Notes: generated by a model from the sequence alone, not told the origin. Shown: positions 53,936-62,527, counted from the stretch's first letter. The stretch is DNA of 64,000 bases from Xanthomarina arctica (GCF_014638915.1 NZ_BMFQ01000003.1:124001-188000), one strand, 5' to 3'. Program-made: numbers and translations.

Positions 53936-55567
53936 TTAAATTGTTGTAATATAGCCGTATAACTGACTGCCTTCCAATAAGTTCATCTTAATTGCAATGC
54001 GCTCTTTTCTTTTGCGCGTTGCTTGAATTGTGATATTAAATAGAGTAGAAATTTCTTTTCCAGAGAGGTTCATGTACATATAACATAAAAAACGTATGTC
54101 ATTTGCATTAAGAGTAGGATGCATTTCCTTAATAGACTTTAAAAAGTGGGAGTTTATTTCTTCAAAATGGGATAAAAATTCATCATTACTTTCCTCTTTA
54201 GATAAAATATTTTTTAAAAGTTCTATTTGTTTAGCCAAAAAAATATTTTTGCTTAATTCAGAGTTCTGGCTTAATGACTTTACAAAATTTTTAATATTTT
54301 CATTTCTCTGTCCTAATTGGAGAACGTTTGCTACAAGTTTTCTGTTCTTTCTTTCCAACTCAAGTTTATGATTATTTCTTTCTAAAAGAGAAAGAATTTC
54401 TTTTTCTTTCATTTGCTGCTCTAAAAGTAAGTTATCATTCTCTTTATTTTTAAGTTCTAAAGCAATAATTTCCTGAGAATTTACACTAATGATTCTTTTT
54501 TGTCTATACTTTATATAATTACTCCTTAATAACCAGCCTAATAAAGTAAATATCAATAATGAAAAGCCAATTAAATAATACTTTATTAATTTTTCATTAT
54601 TTAATTGATCTTGACTAACAAGAAGTTGTTTTTGACTATCCTTTATTTCAAACTTAATTTTACTGTTTTCATACACTACTCTATCTTTCAAAACACTTAT
54701 GGAGTCTTTAACCAACATGACAGAATCTTTATATTTTATTGATTTTTCGAAGTCTTTCATTGCAAAATACACCTCTGAAAAGCGATCGTAAATATGTATA
54801 TTGTTTTTATAACTTAAGCTTTCTTCTTTTGCTTGTTTAGTAGAATTAAGTGCCTTTTCGATATGGTTTTGATGCTCATAAATTTTTGAAAGAAGCAATA
54901 AAACAGCAATTTTAGAATTGTTTAATTCTGTAGATTCTAATTTTCCATTTAACCTATTTATAATCTTTTCTGATGCGTCAAATTCATTTTTATCCAACAG
55001 ATTTTCAGCTTCAATAATAGATGTATATATAACTGTTTCTAAATTTTTAGGAGCCATTATTTTAGCTATGTCAATATATTTTGATGCTAACTCGAGTTTG
55101 TTTGTTTCATTATACAGTCCGGCTAAATTTGTAGCAGACACCGCAATTTCAAAACTGTCTTTTACTTTTACAAATATGTCAAATGCTTTTTTTTGATATA
55201 TTTCAGCTTCGTTGTATTTTTTTTCATCTCGGTACAAAACAGCAATATTATTAAGGACTATACTTTCCTGTTTGGTATCCATTACTTTTAAAGCAATAGT
55301 ATAAGCTTGTAAATAATTATCTAAAGCCTCACCATAATCAAGCATCTCATAATAATTAACCCCAATTCCATTAGTGGCATTGAAAAGTTCTTTTTGCCAA
55401 TTGTTCTTTTTTGCTAATGTTTGCGCTTCTGTTAATAATTCAAGAGATTTTAAATAATTCTTATTTATATGGGCTTCAAGTCCTCTTTTAATAAGACCAT
55501 CACAATAATGGATAGTATCATTCTCAAAGGACTGAATTAACAGTAGAAAAATTAAAACATATTTCAT
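53936..55567 (-). CDS. TPR sensor/regulator with TM segment and LuxR-like HTH
   Basis: 543 residues. Short N-terminal hydrophobic segment (MKYVLIFLLLIQSF), then TPRs (about 20-290) with NGIGVNYYEMLDYGEALDNY and NNIAVLYRDEKKYNEAE. A membrane segment near 330-350 (YYLIGFSLLIFTLLGWLL) is followed by a coiled coil and a C-terminal helix-turn-helix (LNANDIRFLCYMYMNLSGKE, then ISTLFNITIQATRKRKERI). This periplasmic-TPR/cytoplasmic-HTH layout is common in Bacteroidota one-component regulators. It lies 113 bp upstream of the T9SS protein on the same strand and may control it. Confidence 0.85.
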   Translation of the reverse strand: MKYVLIFLLLIQSFENDTIHYCDGLIKRGLEAHINKNYLKSLELLTEAQTLAKKNNWQKELFNATNGIGVNYYEMLDYGEALDNYLQAYTIALKVMDTKQESIVLNNIAVLYRDEKKYNEAEIYQKKAFDIFVKVKDSFEIAVSATNLAGLYNETNKLELASKYIDIAKIMAPKNLETVIYTSIIEAENLLDKNEFDASEKIINRLNGKLESTELNNSKIAVLLLLSKIYEHQNHIEKALNSTKQAKEESLSYKNNIHIYDRFSEVYFAMKDFEKSIKYKDSVMLVKDSISVLKDRVVYENSKIKFEIKDSQKQLLVSQDQLNNEKLIKYYLIGFSLLIFTLLGWLLRSNYIKYRQKRIISVNSQEIIALELKNKENDNLLLEQQMKEKEILSLLERNNHKLELERKNRKLVANVLQLGQRNENIKNFVKSLSQNSELSKNIFLAKQIELLKNILSKEESNDEFLSHFEEINSHFLKSIKEMHPTLNANDIRFLCYMYMNLSGKEISTLFNITIQATRKRKERIAIKMNLLEGSQLYGYITTI

Positions 55568-56057
55568 TAAAAATCACTATATATTAATTAACAAATGTAA
55601 ATAAAGAAGAGTTAAAACCAACGTTATATATTACTTAAAATGAATAGTTTAATAATATAGAAGAAAACAAATTTAAGAATTCTATATTATGATTTTATAA
55701 CATGATATTTGTTAATATTTTTACTTTTCAAACTAACATATACGTATCTCTTAAATGCCTTTTATAATAAACTATAATTTGGAATAAATATATTTTCAAT
55801 ATTGGTTAACAAAAGGTAATAATGATAGAATTTAATGTAACTAGACTTCGTTAAATAAATATTAGTTAAACCGTTTGAAGTTTTTGCTTATTCTAAGTCA
55901 TAATCACTAACTACTATTTTAGCATTTGTTTTTGGATTGCACTAAATTGTATGTCCCAAATTACAATGTGCTTTAAGTATAACTTTTTGTCTTAGTGTCG
56001 TTATATAAATAAAACTTATCTCCTTCTTTATAATTGGATTTTGTTTTATAAACCTTA
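55568..56057. other. A/T-rich intergenic region without a gene
   Basis: No frame with coding character. A GGTTAAC at 55804-55810 is not followed by a TATTAA-like element at the right distance, so it is not scored as an ECF promoter. It presumably holds the promoter of the TPR/HTH gene. Confidence 0.4.
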
Positions 56058-56393
56058 TTAAGTATTGTTGAAGAAATAGTATTTTTTTATTCTTTTACTT
56101 TCTCTAATTATTGACGTAAAGCCTGTGTAATTAAATAATTCACCCGGGCTTGAAAAACGTTCAAATCCACCTGTTAAAACCACTAACATAATGGCTGTTT
56201 TCTCGCAAATACCTCGTATGGTTTTTAAACTCGTTAACAAATCTTGATGCACTTGTTTTTCAAAGTTTAAAAGTTTTTCTTCTAAGATTCCAATCTCTTT
56301 TTGTATTTGCTTTAAACTTAGTTTTAAAGAGGTTCCAACTGATTTACCTGGGTTGCCCAAAACAACTTCTACATAAAATTTATCTTTTATCAT
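56058..56393 (-). pseudogene. IS110-family transposase remnant
   Basis: About 110 residues corresponding to the C-terminal transposase_20-type part: LTSLKTIRGICEKTAIMLVV then LTGGFERFSSPGELFNYTGFTSIIRESKR, the pattern of IS110/IS116/IS902 transposases (IPGIGxxTA...RFxxxxxLxxYAGLxP). The N-terminal RuvC-like catalytic half is absent, and the sequence goes out of register after IIRES. No IS ends were identified. Confidence 0.8.
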
Positions 56394-56426
56394 GATCGTG
56401 TATTTTGTAAACCTGCCTGCCGGCAT

Positions 56427-56883
56427 GCCAGGAAATGTTCGAAATCTGTATAGAAAATAGAGGGGATTTACAATGTTGACGAGATCTATAGTCTCTGCGT
56501 ATATATTAACCTTATTCCTCTCTTTTGTGCTTTCTTACTTATATGCCTTAATTTAGTGTTTTTATTAAAATACTAAATTAGGCCTTATTTAAAAAATAAC
56601 AGCAAAGAGCTAAACTTAAAGTTTTGTTCCTTACTGTTATTTTTGTTTTAAAACTAAAATTGGTACGTAAAAATCTAGATATACCAGGTGTGCTTTAAAA
56701 ATAAAAACTCCTTAAAAGCACTAGTTACCGGTTAAGTATCCCCACTTCATACCACTTCTAATTATCCATTATAAAGTGAGTTACCTAGTTGCAGTTTTTA
56801 TAAACGGTAAAGAGAAACTTCACAATAAGAAGTCTGTAAACTTAGAAATTCGTGATGGTTCTATCCCTAATTTCTATTGTTCT
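56427..56883. other. Intergenic region with hairpins and coding-like debris
   Basis: A hairpin with TAATTTAGT and ACTAAATTA arms lies at 56551-56579 and could end transcription. CCTGCCTGCCGGCATGCCAGG at 56413-56433 is a near palindrome of the kind dispersed in Bacteroidota genomes. The plus frame at about 56774-56880 reads VSYLVAVFINGKEKLHNKK onwards without a start, probably gene debris. Confidence 0.35.
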
Positions 56884-57828
56884 TTATTGTATTTCATTGA
56901 CGTAATATTGTGAAATTATCGGTCGATTAGTAGTCATATCCCAAGCTAATTGCCATTTTTCCTTAAGTAACATATCAAGTTTGTTTTCTTTTGTTTGAGC
57001 AACAAATCTTACGTCAAAAGTGATTTCAAAATAGTTGGTTGAAGTTTCTATTATTTCAATATTAGAAAGATGATGAGCTATCAATCCTATAAAATTATTT
57101 TTAGCTTCTGTATACCAATTATTAAATCCATCGTGTCCAATAAATTCATCATTAAAAGGCATTTTCATTTTCAAATCAGGCGATACGTATTGTAAGAAAA
57201 AAGTGTTTTCATCTAATTGATCAAAATGCTCAAACCATTTTTTAATAAAAGGTTCAATTTTATCTGCATTTCCATGGCGTAGAGTTTCAATAAAATCAAT
57301 GACTTGACTGGCATGATTTTTTGCATTCTCTTTGACTTCACTTTTAGAATTGAATATTCCCTCTACATATGCATTTCTGTTGGAAAAAATTGCCCCGTGA
57401 TAAATCATTTCCGTCATATAGGCTGTCTGTTGAATCGGTTTCACAAATTCATCAAGAGCAAATCTATTATATCCTAAAGGGGTATAAGATTCTATTGGAC
57501 CACCTAAAGTAACCGACAATAGAAAGTGTTTTCCTTTAAGTTTGTCACCTCCTACTCCATGAGCAAAACCAAAGCTCAATACTTTATCCATCCATTGTTT
57601 AAGGCTGGCAGGCGAGCTGTACCAGTAAAAAGGATATTGAAAAATAATAATGTCAGCAGATAGCAGGGCATTCTGCTCTGCTTCTATATCAATATTAAAG
57701 TTTGGATACAATTTATCTAAATGCCTAACTTCAATATTATCAGTGTCTTTTTGAAGATGTTTTATAATATTTTTATTCGCTATGGATTGTTCCAAATCTG
57801 GATGTGATAATATAATAAGTGTTTTCAT
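56884..57828 (-). CDS. Flavodoxin-fold NAD(P)H quinone reductase fused to an NTF2-like domain
   Basis: 314 residues from the ATG at 57828. The longer frame from 57867 would start within the palindromic operator, so it is rejected. The N-terminal ~190 residues are the Flavodoxin_2 fold (MKTLIILSHPDLEQSIANK, FQYPFYWYSSPASLKQWMDK, LSVTLGGPIESYTPLGYNRF), as in KefF/MdaB/NQO-type FMN enzymes that reduce quinones with NAD(P)H. The C-terminal ~115 residues (IEPFIKKWFEHFDQLDENTF to KEKWQLAWDMTTNRPIISQYYV) resemble a SnoaL/NTF2 domain; this fusion is unusual. The MarR regulator lies 60 bp upstream and both genes carry the same operator, so regulation by MarR is likely. Confidence 0.85.
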   Translation of the reverse strand: MKTLIILSHPDLEQSIANKNIIKHLQKDTDNIEVRHLDKLYPNFNIDIEAEQNALLSADIIIFQYPFYWYSSPASLKQWMDKVLSFGFAHGVGGDKLKGKHFLLSVTLGGPIESYTPLGYNRFALDEFVKPIQQTAYMTEMIYHGAIFSNRNAYVEGIFNSKSEVKENAKNHASQVIDFIETLRHGNADKIEPFIKKWFEHFDQLDENTFFLQYVSPDLKMKMPFNDEFIGHDGFNNWYTEAKNNFIGLIAHHLSNIEIIETSTNYFEITFDVRFVAQTKENKLDMLLKEKWQLAWDMTTNRPIISQYYVNEIQ

Positions 57829-57851
57829 TTTGTTTAATTTATTTTTAAATA

Positions 57852-57870
57852 TTGCTTGTACATACATGTA
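57852..57870. promoter_or_regulatory. Probable MarR operator before the quinone reductase
   Basis: The near-palindrome TTGCTTGTACATACATGTA lies 24 bp before the ATG. Its TGCTTGTACAT core is repeated before the marR gene at 58331. Two such sites in one gene pair point to autoregulation plus control of the reductase. Confidence 0.65.
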
Positions 57871-57888
57871 TTAAATTTTAAAAAAAAG

Positions 57889-58311
57889 CTAAAATTTCTT
57901 ATTAGCTAAATTTATTGCGCTTTTCAAGGTATTGACATAGTCTTCACCTAAAACATTAGTGTAATCAACACCAAGTTGCTCCCAACAAGTCTTTACTTTA
58001 GGAATAAAATCCGTAAGTTCATCTGTAGTGGTTAAAAAGATATTTCTACCCTCTTGCCTTCTATTGATAAGGTTTCTAATTATCAATTTATCAGCCAAAC
58101 GGGTGATTGTTGAAGCGCTTAATCCAATTAAATTAGCGGCATCTCCTGTTGTAATCTCTTTTTTATCATGAATAATCATCAATAGAAAGGCATAAGATGG
58201 TGTTAAACCTAAAGGAGCAAAATTGATTTCCGCTAGCGTATTTATTTCGCGAAATAATAGTCCTGTGGAGAAATATAAGCAACTTTCAAAAAGGTCTTTG
58301 ATATCTTTCAT
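57889..58311 (-). CDS. MarR-family transcriptional regulator
   Basis: 140 residues from the ATG at 58311; the longer start at 58341 would lie within the operator. The winged-helix core is LTPSYAFLLMIIHDKKEITT then GDAANLIGLSASTITRLADK and LINRRQEGRNIFLTTT (about 40-105). MarR proteins repress their own operon and are released by phenols, quinones or oxidants. The target is probably the flavodoxin-fold reductase 60 bp downstream. Confidence 0.88.
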   Translation of the reverse strand: MKDIKDLFESCLYFSTGLLFREINTLAEINFAPLGLTPSYAFLLMIIHDKKEITTGDAANLIGLSASTITRLADKLIIRNLINRRQEGRNIFLTTTDELTDFIPKVKTCWEQLGVDYTNVLGEDYVNTLKSAINLANKKF

Positions 58312-58330
58312 GTTGCAAATATAATAAAAA

Positions 58331-58346
58331 TGCTTGTACATGCAAG
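58331..58346. promoter_or_regulatory. Probable MarR operator before marR
   Basis: TGCTTGTACATGCAAG is a near-perfect palindrome (CTTG at both ends around TACATG), 20 bp before the ATG at 58311, and shares TGCTTGTACAT with the site at 57852-57870. Confidence 0.65.
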
Positions 58347-58474
58347 TTTTTTTGCATTTTGTATGTCGTCAAATAAAATTGAACTTTTATGTTTAAAAAA
58401 TAAGATAGACTTTGTCTAATTTATGTTAAAATTTTTAAACTGTTTTTTACTTGCTTCTAAAGTTTTGTTTTTTG

Positions 58475-58606
58475 TCATTTGCGCTGTTTTAATTTCCTTT
58501 GTGCTTTGCCATAATATACTTCAGCTGGCGTTACATTTTCTAAAGATTCATGATAACGTTCATAATTATAATAACGAACAAACTCATTAAGTTTTTCTTC
58601 AATCAT
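58475..58606 (-). pseudogene. IS3-type integrase/transposase C-terminal remnant
   Basis: 43 codons ending at a TGA. The text NEFVRYYNYERYHESLENVT then PAEVYYG is the C-terminal signature of IS3-family/rve integrases (YNxxRPHxxLxxxTPxEVY). The rest of the transposase is missing. It lies between marR and the Fic gene and marks an old insertion or recombination point. Confidence 0.8.
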
Positions 58607-58718
58607 ACACATTTACATATAGCCAATTTTCATGTTTTATTCAAAATTGTAACTATTTTTCACGAGAAGTAAGGGTTTTTCACATTATATTTGTAAACAA
58701 AATTCATACAAAAACAAC

Positions 58719-60257
58719 ATGAGTAATTATTTTTCACAACATGTAACTACTTTTCATGATATAGATACACCAGAACCAGGAGCCTTGGTTGGATATGCTC
58801 TATTGTTAGAGTTCTTAATGCAGGAAACAAAAAAATCAGCTCCTCTACCAAGAAGATTAGCCATCATAACAAACAAACATCAGAGATATGATACGGATAC
58901 ATGGCAGGTATTTACCAAGCGCCATAAACCAAATGATGATATTATAAGCCATATCATATTTGCCCTTAAATACGAAGGCATTAACCTATATATTTTAAAA
59001 CAAGTGTTCCTCAATTTAGAGGTGGAAACAATAAAAGAATACATATTAACAGAACCAACTGGGCAATATGCAAGACGCATATGGTTTTTATATGAGTGGT
59101 TGTTAGAAAAAACGATAGATATACAAGATCTAAAAACTAGCTCATATGTGGAGATTGTAAATACAAAACTACAGTATCCAGGGCCAACAGTAAATTCAAC
59201 AAGACATCGTGTAAAAAACAACTTACCTGGTACACTTGATTTTTGCCCAATGATCCATAGAACAGATAAAATTGAAGCCTATCAAAAAAAAGATTTTTCT
59301 AATAAAATGGTCTTTGATCTAAATGGAAAAGACAAAGATTTAATTAGAAGAACAGCAGCCTTTTTATTATTAAAAGATTCAAAAGCATCTTTTGCAATTG
59401 AAGGAGAAAAACCTGAAAACTTAAGAGCAAGAAATTGGGGTAAAGCTATTGGTCAAGCAGGAAAAAAAGAATTATCCATTCAAGAGTTAGAGCGCTTACA
59501 ACACATTGTAATTGGTAATAACAAACTCAAACAAATGGGGCTAAGAACGGAAGAAGGTTTTATTGGCGAACATGATCGGGATACCTTTGTACCTATTCCA
59601 GATCACATTTCTGCTAAAGCAAAAGACTTGCCAGTTCTTATCAACGGACTAATGGAAACAAATAAGTTACTAAACCAAAGTCAATACGACCCTGTGTTAA
59701 TGGCTACAAGTATAGCTTTTGGATTTGTATTCATTCATCCTTTTTCTGATGGTAATGGACGTTTACACAGGTATCTAATGCATCATATCTTGATAAGAAA
59801 AAACTATACAAGCAGAGACATGATTTTTCCAATATCTGCTGCTATTTTAAATAACATCAGCAAGTATCAAGACGTTTTAGAGGCATTTTCTGAACCTAGA
59901 TTAGAATTAATTGATTGGGTACCAACAGCAGATCATAATGTTGAAATTTTAAACGAAACCATAGACTTATATCGTTACGCCGACTTAACCATTCAAGCAG
60001 AGTTTTTATATGCATGTGTTGAAGAAACGATAGAGGAAATAATACCTAATGAAATAAAGTTTCTTGAGCAAAATGATAAAATGATAGAGTTTATCAATGC
60101 CGAAGTAACACTTCCAGATACAAACATAGATTTATTAATTAAATTCTTAATCCAAAATAAGGGTAAACTATCTAAAGCAAAAAAAGATAAATTCTTTAGT
60201 GAGATCCCAGAAAATGTCATAATTAAAATTGAAAATAAGTTTTCTCAAGTATTTTAA
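58719..60257 (+). CDS. Fic-family protein (AMP transferase type) with N-terminal inhibitory motif
   Basis: 512 residues. The catalytic Fic motif is HPFSDGNGRLHR (about 339-350), matching HPFxxGNGRxxR fully. An inhibitory (S/T)xxxE(G/N) helix is visible as SFAIEG (about 224-229), so it is a class II, self-inhibited Fic. The flap region FVPIPDHI precedes the motif by ~50 residues. Fic enzymes transfer AMP from ATP to Tyr/Thr/Ser of a target. The N-terminal ~200 residues (IITNKHQRYDTDTWQVFTKR) and C-terminal helices are larger than in minimal Fic proteins. It is a single-gene unit between an IS remnant and repeat copy C. Confidence 0.9.
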   Translation: MSNYFSQHVTTFHDIDTPEPGALVGYALLLEFLMQETKKSAPLPRRLAIITNKHQRYDTDTWQVFTKRHKPNDDIISHIIFALKYEGINLYILKQVFLNLEVETIKEYILTEPTGQYARRIWFLYEWLLEKTIDIQDLKTSSYVEIVNTKLQYPGPTVNSTRHRVKNNLPGTLDFCPMIHRTDKIEAYQKKDFSNKMVFDLNGKDKDLIRRTAAFLLLKDSKASFAIEGEKPENLRARNWGKAIGQAGKKELSIQELERLQHIVIGNNKLKQMGLRTEEGFIGEHDRDTFVPIPDHISAKAKDLPVLINGLMETNKLLNQSQYDPVLMATSIAFGFVFIHPFSDGNGRLHRYLMHHILIRKNYTSRDMIFPISAAILNNISKYQDVLEAFSEPRLELIDWVPTADHNVEILNETIDLYRYADLTIQAEFLYACVEETIEEIIPNEIKFLEQNDKMIEFINAEVTLPDTNIDLLIKFLIQNKGKLSKAKKDKFFSEIPENVIIKIENKFSQVF

Positions 60258-60353
60258 ACCATGATTACTTTATAGTTCATTAAGTCCAACTATAAAATGC
60301 AGGAAGGCAGGTGATAAGGTGTTCGTCAGTCGTTCCATTTTGTTCTATAAACA

Positions 60354-60372
60354 ATCCCTGCGCAAGCAGGGA
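60354..60372. repeat. Short REP-like hairpin
   Basis: ATCCCTGCGCAAGCAGGGAT is a perfect 8-bp stem with a 4-base loop and lacks a T-tract. It sits between two copies of a ~30-bp motif (GTCCAACTAT followed by GGAGGGCAGGT-like text at 60283-60311 and 60431-60461), also present at 47624-47654. Confidence 0.55.
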
Positions 60373-60411
60373 TCTCTTCAATAAATATCACACGTACAAA
60401 AAGCATTTTAA

Positions 60412-60570
60412 TTACTCCATTACTAGTTCCTGTGGTCCAACTATTAAATTCAGGAGGGCAGGTATACAATCCATCAGTTTAATGAAATTTTCAAGCTCTC
60501 CTTCATCATAAAGTGGTTTCTCCAAAAATTCATTTACTTTTCTTACTCTACAGTATTGCTTATTCTCCAT
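60412..60570 (-). CDS. 52-residue protein of the MENKQYCRVRKV family (copy C)
   Basis: Starts MENKQYCRVRKVNEFLEKPL at 60570; an earlier in-frame ATG at 60594 gives eight residues not shared as protein with copy A, so the later start is chosen. FIKLMDCIPALLNL is conserved in copies A and B. The last residues run into a dispersed ~30-bp repeat, so the C-terminus may be truncated. Function unknown. It diverges from the lipoprotein gene at 60795. Confidence 0.5.
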   Translation of the reverse strand: MENKQYCRVRKVNEFLEKPLYDEGELENFIKLMDCIPALLNLIVGPQELVME

Positions 60571-60764
60571 TTTGCTTATATTTATTATTTCCACTTTATG
60601 GTTAACCGTAAAATTATAATTTAAAATCTCACTAAATTCACACCCATAGATACTATTGTTTAAAATACGTATTACTACTTATATGTGATTTCGTTTAAAG
60701 CTTTTATATTAGTAATCTAAATATTACTAGCAAGTGGATATAGACAATTATCTATATCTATTTG
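60515..60764. repeat. Repeat unit copy C with terminal inverted repeat
   Basis: Same unit as copies A and B, including GGTTAACCGTAAAATTATAA, AAAATACGTATTACTACTTA and TATTAGTAATCTAAATATTA. It ends in a palindrome at 60731-60764 (arms CAAGTGGATATAGA and TCTATATCTATTTG), followed by TTGGCA. The lipoprotein gene begins 30 bp later. Confidence 0.8.
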
Positions 60765-60794
60765 TTGGCAATAATTAAAAAAAAACAATAAACA

Positions 60795-61457
60795 ATGAAT
60801 AAACTATTTAGATTAATTTTAATTTTGACTTTAAGTACAACATACTTATTAAGCTGTAAATCTCCGAATAAAAATAAAACAGAAATAGAAATAGGTTCAG
60901 AAGAACTAACAGAAAGAAGAAATTTAGAGAGTTTATTGATTTTTAAATCGCAAGAAGAGTTAGAAGAAGTTTTTGGAAAAGAAAACGTAAAAAAAGAATT
61001 ATCTTCTGATAATAGTTTAGGAAGTGGAGAGAACTATTCTAAATTGTTTCCTAACACTGATAATGAAATATCTTTCTTTTGGAAAAACACAGAAAGTTTA
61101 GAAAATTTGGATTTCATTAAAATTTCAGAAAATAATAATCTTTGGTCTACAAATAGTGGTTTAAGAATTGGGATGAGTATAAATGAGATTGAAAAAATAA
61201 ATCAAAATCCATTCGTATTCGATGCATTTGAAAAAGAAATATTTAAGGGCAATATTGAATGGCAAAATGGAACTTTAGAAAAAAGTAATATTATTGCAAG
61301 AATATCACCTCCAAAGTTTGAGGATGGAAGAGTTTCATCTGCTTTAGAAAAAAAGGCTTTTGAACTTGAATTTAGCTCTTCTAAAAAATACAAATCTTCA
61401 TCAAGGGCACAAAGTTATGATATGTATTTATCTGAAATAATTTTGAGGAAAGAATAA
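60795..61457 (+). CDS. Lipoprotein of unknown function
   Basis: 220 residues. The N-terminus NKLFRLILILTLSTTYLLSC is a lipoprotein signal with the modified Cys at about residue 21 (LLSC). The mature part is Glu/Ser/Lys-rich with the segment GLRIGMSINEIEKINQNPFVFD (about 121-142), recalling short SmpA/BamE- or DUF-type beta modules with a GMSxxEI turn. It is a single-gene unit between repeat copy C and cassette-like repeat R4. Confidence 0.7.
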   Translation: MNKLFRLILILTLSTTYLLSCKSPNKNKTEIEIGSEELTERRNLESLLIFKSQEELEEVFGKENVKKELSSDNSLGSGENYSKLFPNTDNEISFFWKNTESLENLDFIKISENNNLWSTNSGLRIGMSINEIEKINQNPFVFDAFEKEIFKGNIEWQNGTLEKSNIIARISPPKFEDGRVSSALEKKAFELEFSSSKKYKSSSRAQSYDMYLSEIILRKE

Positions 61458-61460
61458 CTA

Positions 61461-61600
61461 TTGCCAACAATGTATAAAAATAATTGCGGTTTAGTACTGA
61501 ACCAGAGTTAGTTGCGTGTTTGTTACGTCTGATTTTCCTTCGGAAAATCCTCGCATACAAACCCGCAACTATTCTTATACGTCAACGTTGTAGCACATTA
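61461..61600. repeat. Cassette-like intergenic repeat R4 (best-preserved copy)
   Basis: About 140 bp that folds on itself: TTGCCAACAATGTATAAAAA at the left end matches, reversed, TTATACGTCAACGTTGTAGC at the right. Second arms are AATTGCGG/CCGCAACTATT and GTTGCGTGTTTGT/ACAAACCCGCAAC. The centre is a GATTTTCCTTCGGAAAATC hairpin. It starts 3 bp after one gene's stop and ends 30 bp before the next start. Confidence 0.7.
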
Positions 61601-61629
61601 AAAAAACACTCGTAATCAAATCAAAATCA

Positions 61630-62307
61630 TTGGAATTACCGACTAAATATTTAGAATTAAAAAGAGAAGTGGAAACATATTATGACGAATTCCAATCTGA
61701 CGAAAAGATAAAATCTAAAACTGACAAATATTATAAAGGAATACAGATTATGTTCTCACCATTAATTATTCGTCCGAAAGTTATGTTTATCGGAATAAAT
61801 CCTGGTGCTGGTTTTTTCAACACTAATAATAGGCACGTTAAACGATTTAGTCCTTTAGAAAATTCGGAATATTTAAAAGGCGAATATCGATTAGCTCAAC
61901 AGACCAAAAAATTATTTGAAAAAGCAAGTTTGACAATTGACGATTTAAAAAATTCCGTGAAATCGAATTGTTTCTTTTTTGCTACGAAAAATGAAAAAGA
62001 ACTTCTTCAATTTTTAAGTCATTTAAAACCAACTAAAGTATATAACAAATCGGAAAAATGGATAAATGAATTAGTTTCAATAATTCAACCTGAAATAATA
62101 ATCTGCGAAGGAAAAAGTGCTTTTGAAAGGTTTACTAGAGGAAAAGATTGTGAATTTAAAATTGAGAAAAATGTTTTATATGCAAAATGGAATAACATCG
62201 ATATAATAGGCTACAAAAGGAATTTCAGCAATATAATAGATTTAAAAAAAGTAGCTGAAAAATTAGAAATAATTAATAAAAATATAGTGCTTCAACACCG
62301 TATATAA
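61630..62307 (+). CDS. Uracil-DNA glycosylase-fold protein
   Basis: 225 residues with a TTG start at 61630; no ATG exists between the in-frame stop at 61591 and that point, and the repeat boundary lies just upstream. PKVMFIGINPGAGFFN (about 54-69) is the UDG-superfamily motif A (GINPG), and IQPEIIICEGKSAFERF (about 155-171) fits the second conserved strand before the leucine-loop region. The product could remove uracil or another damaged base, or be an inactive member. Soluble. A single-gene unit between repeats R4 and R5. Confidence 0.7.
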   Translation: MELPTKYLELKREVETYYDEFQSDEKIKSKTDKYYKGIQIMFSPLIIRPKVMFIGINPGAGFFNTNNRHVKRFSPLENSEYLKGEYRLAQQTKKLFEKASLTIDDLKNSVKSNCFFFATKNEKELLQFLSHLKPTKVYNKSEKWINELVSIIQPEIIICEGKSAFERFTRGKDCEFKIEKNVLYAKWNNIDIIGYKRNFSNIIDLKKVAEKLEIINKNIVLQHRI

Positions 62308-62410
62308 TTTATTACTAGTTCTTGCCTGCTTACGAAAACCCTCGCGGATTTTCTATTCAGTTTTTATTTGCCAAAATAGTTGCTTAACCACGTTGTATTC
62401 ATTGCGAAAC
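62287..62410. repeat. Cassette-like intergenic repeat R5 (degenerate)
   Basis: Starts TGCTTCAACACCGTATATAA within the last codons of the UDG-fold gene and ends near CCACGTTGTATTCATTGCG. It keeps CTCGCGGATTTTC and ATAGTTGC elements like those in R4 but the arms pair less well. Confidence 0.45.
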
Positions 62411-62527
62411 GCAATACTGTACTGCATAAAGATTAACTAAATAAAATAGAAAAACGATTATTTTGTTATGAGATTATTAAGTGGGAACGAATAAAAAAAT
62501 AACCTTTAACCAACTTTTTATAATAAA

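Noticed and set aside
55804-55832. GGTTAAC as an eighth ECF promoter
   Set aside because: The element 15 bp later reads TAGAATT and no gene starts nearby on that strand.
43119-62410. Calling a true chromosomal integron
   Set aside because: No integron integrase is visible and only some repeat ends match the attC core; it is reported as cassette-like instead.
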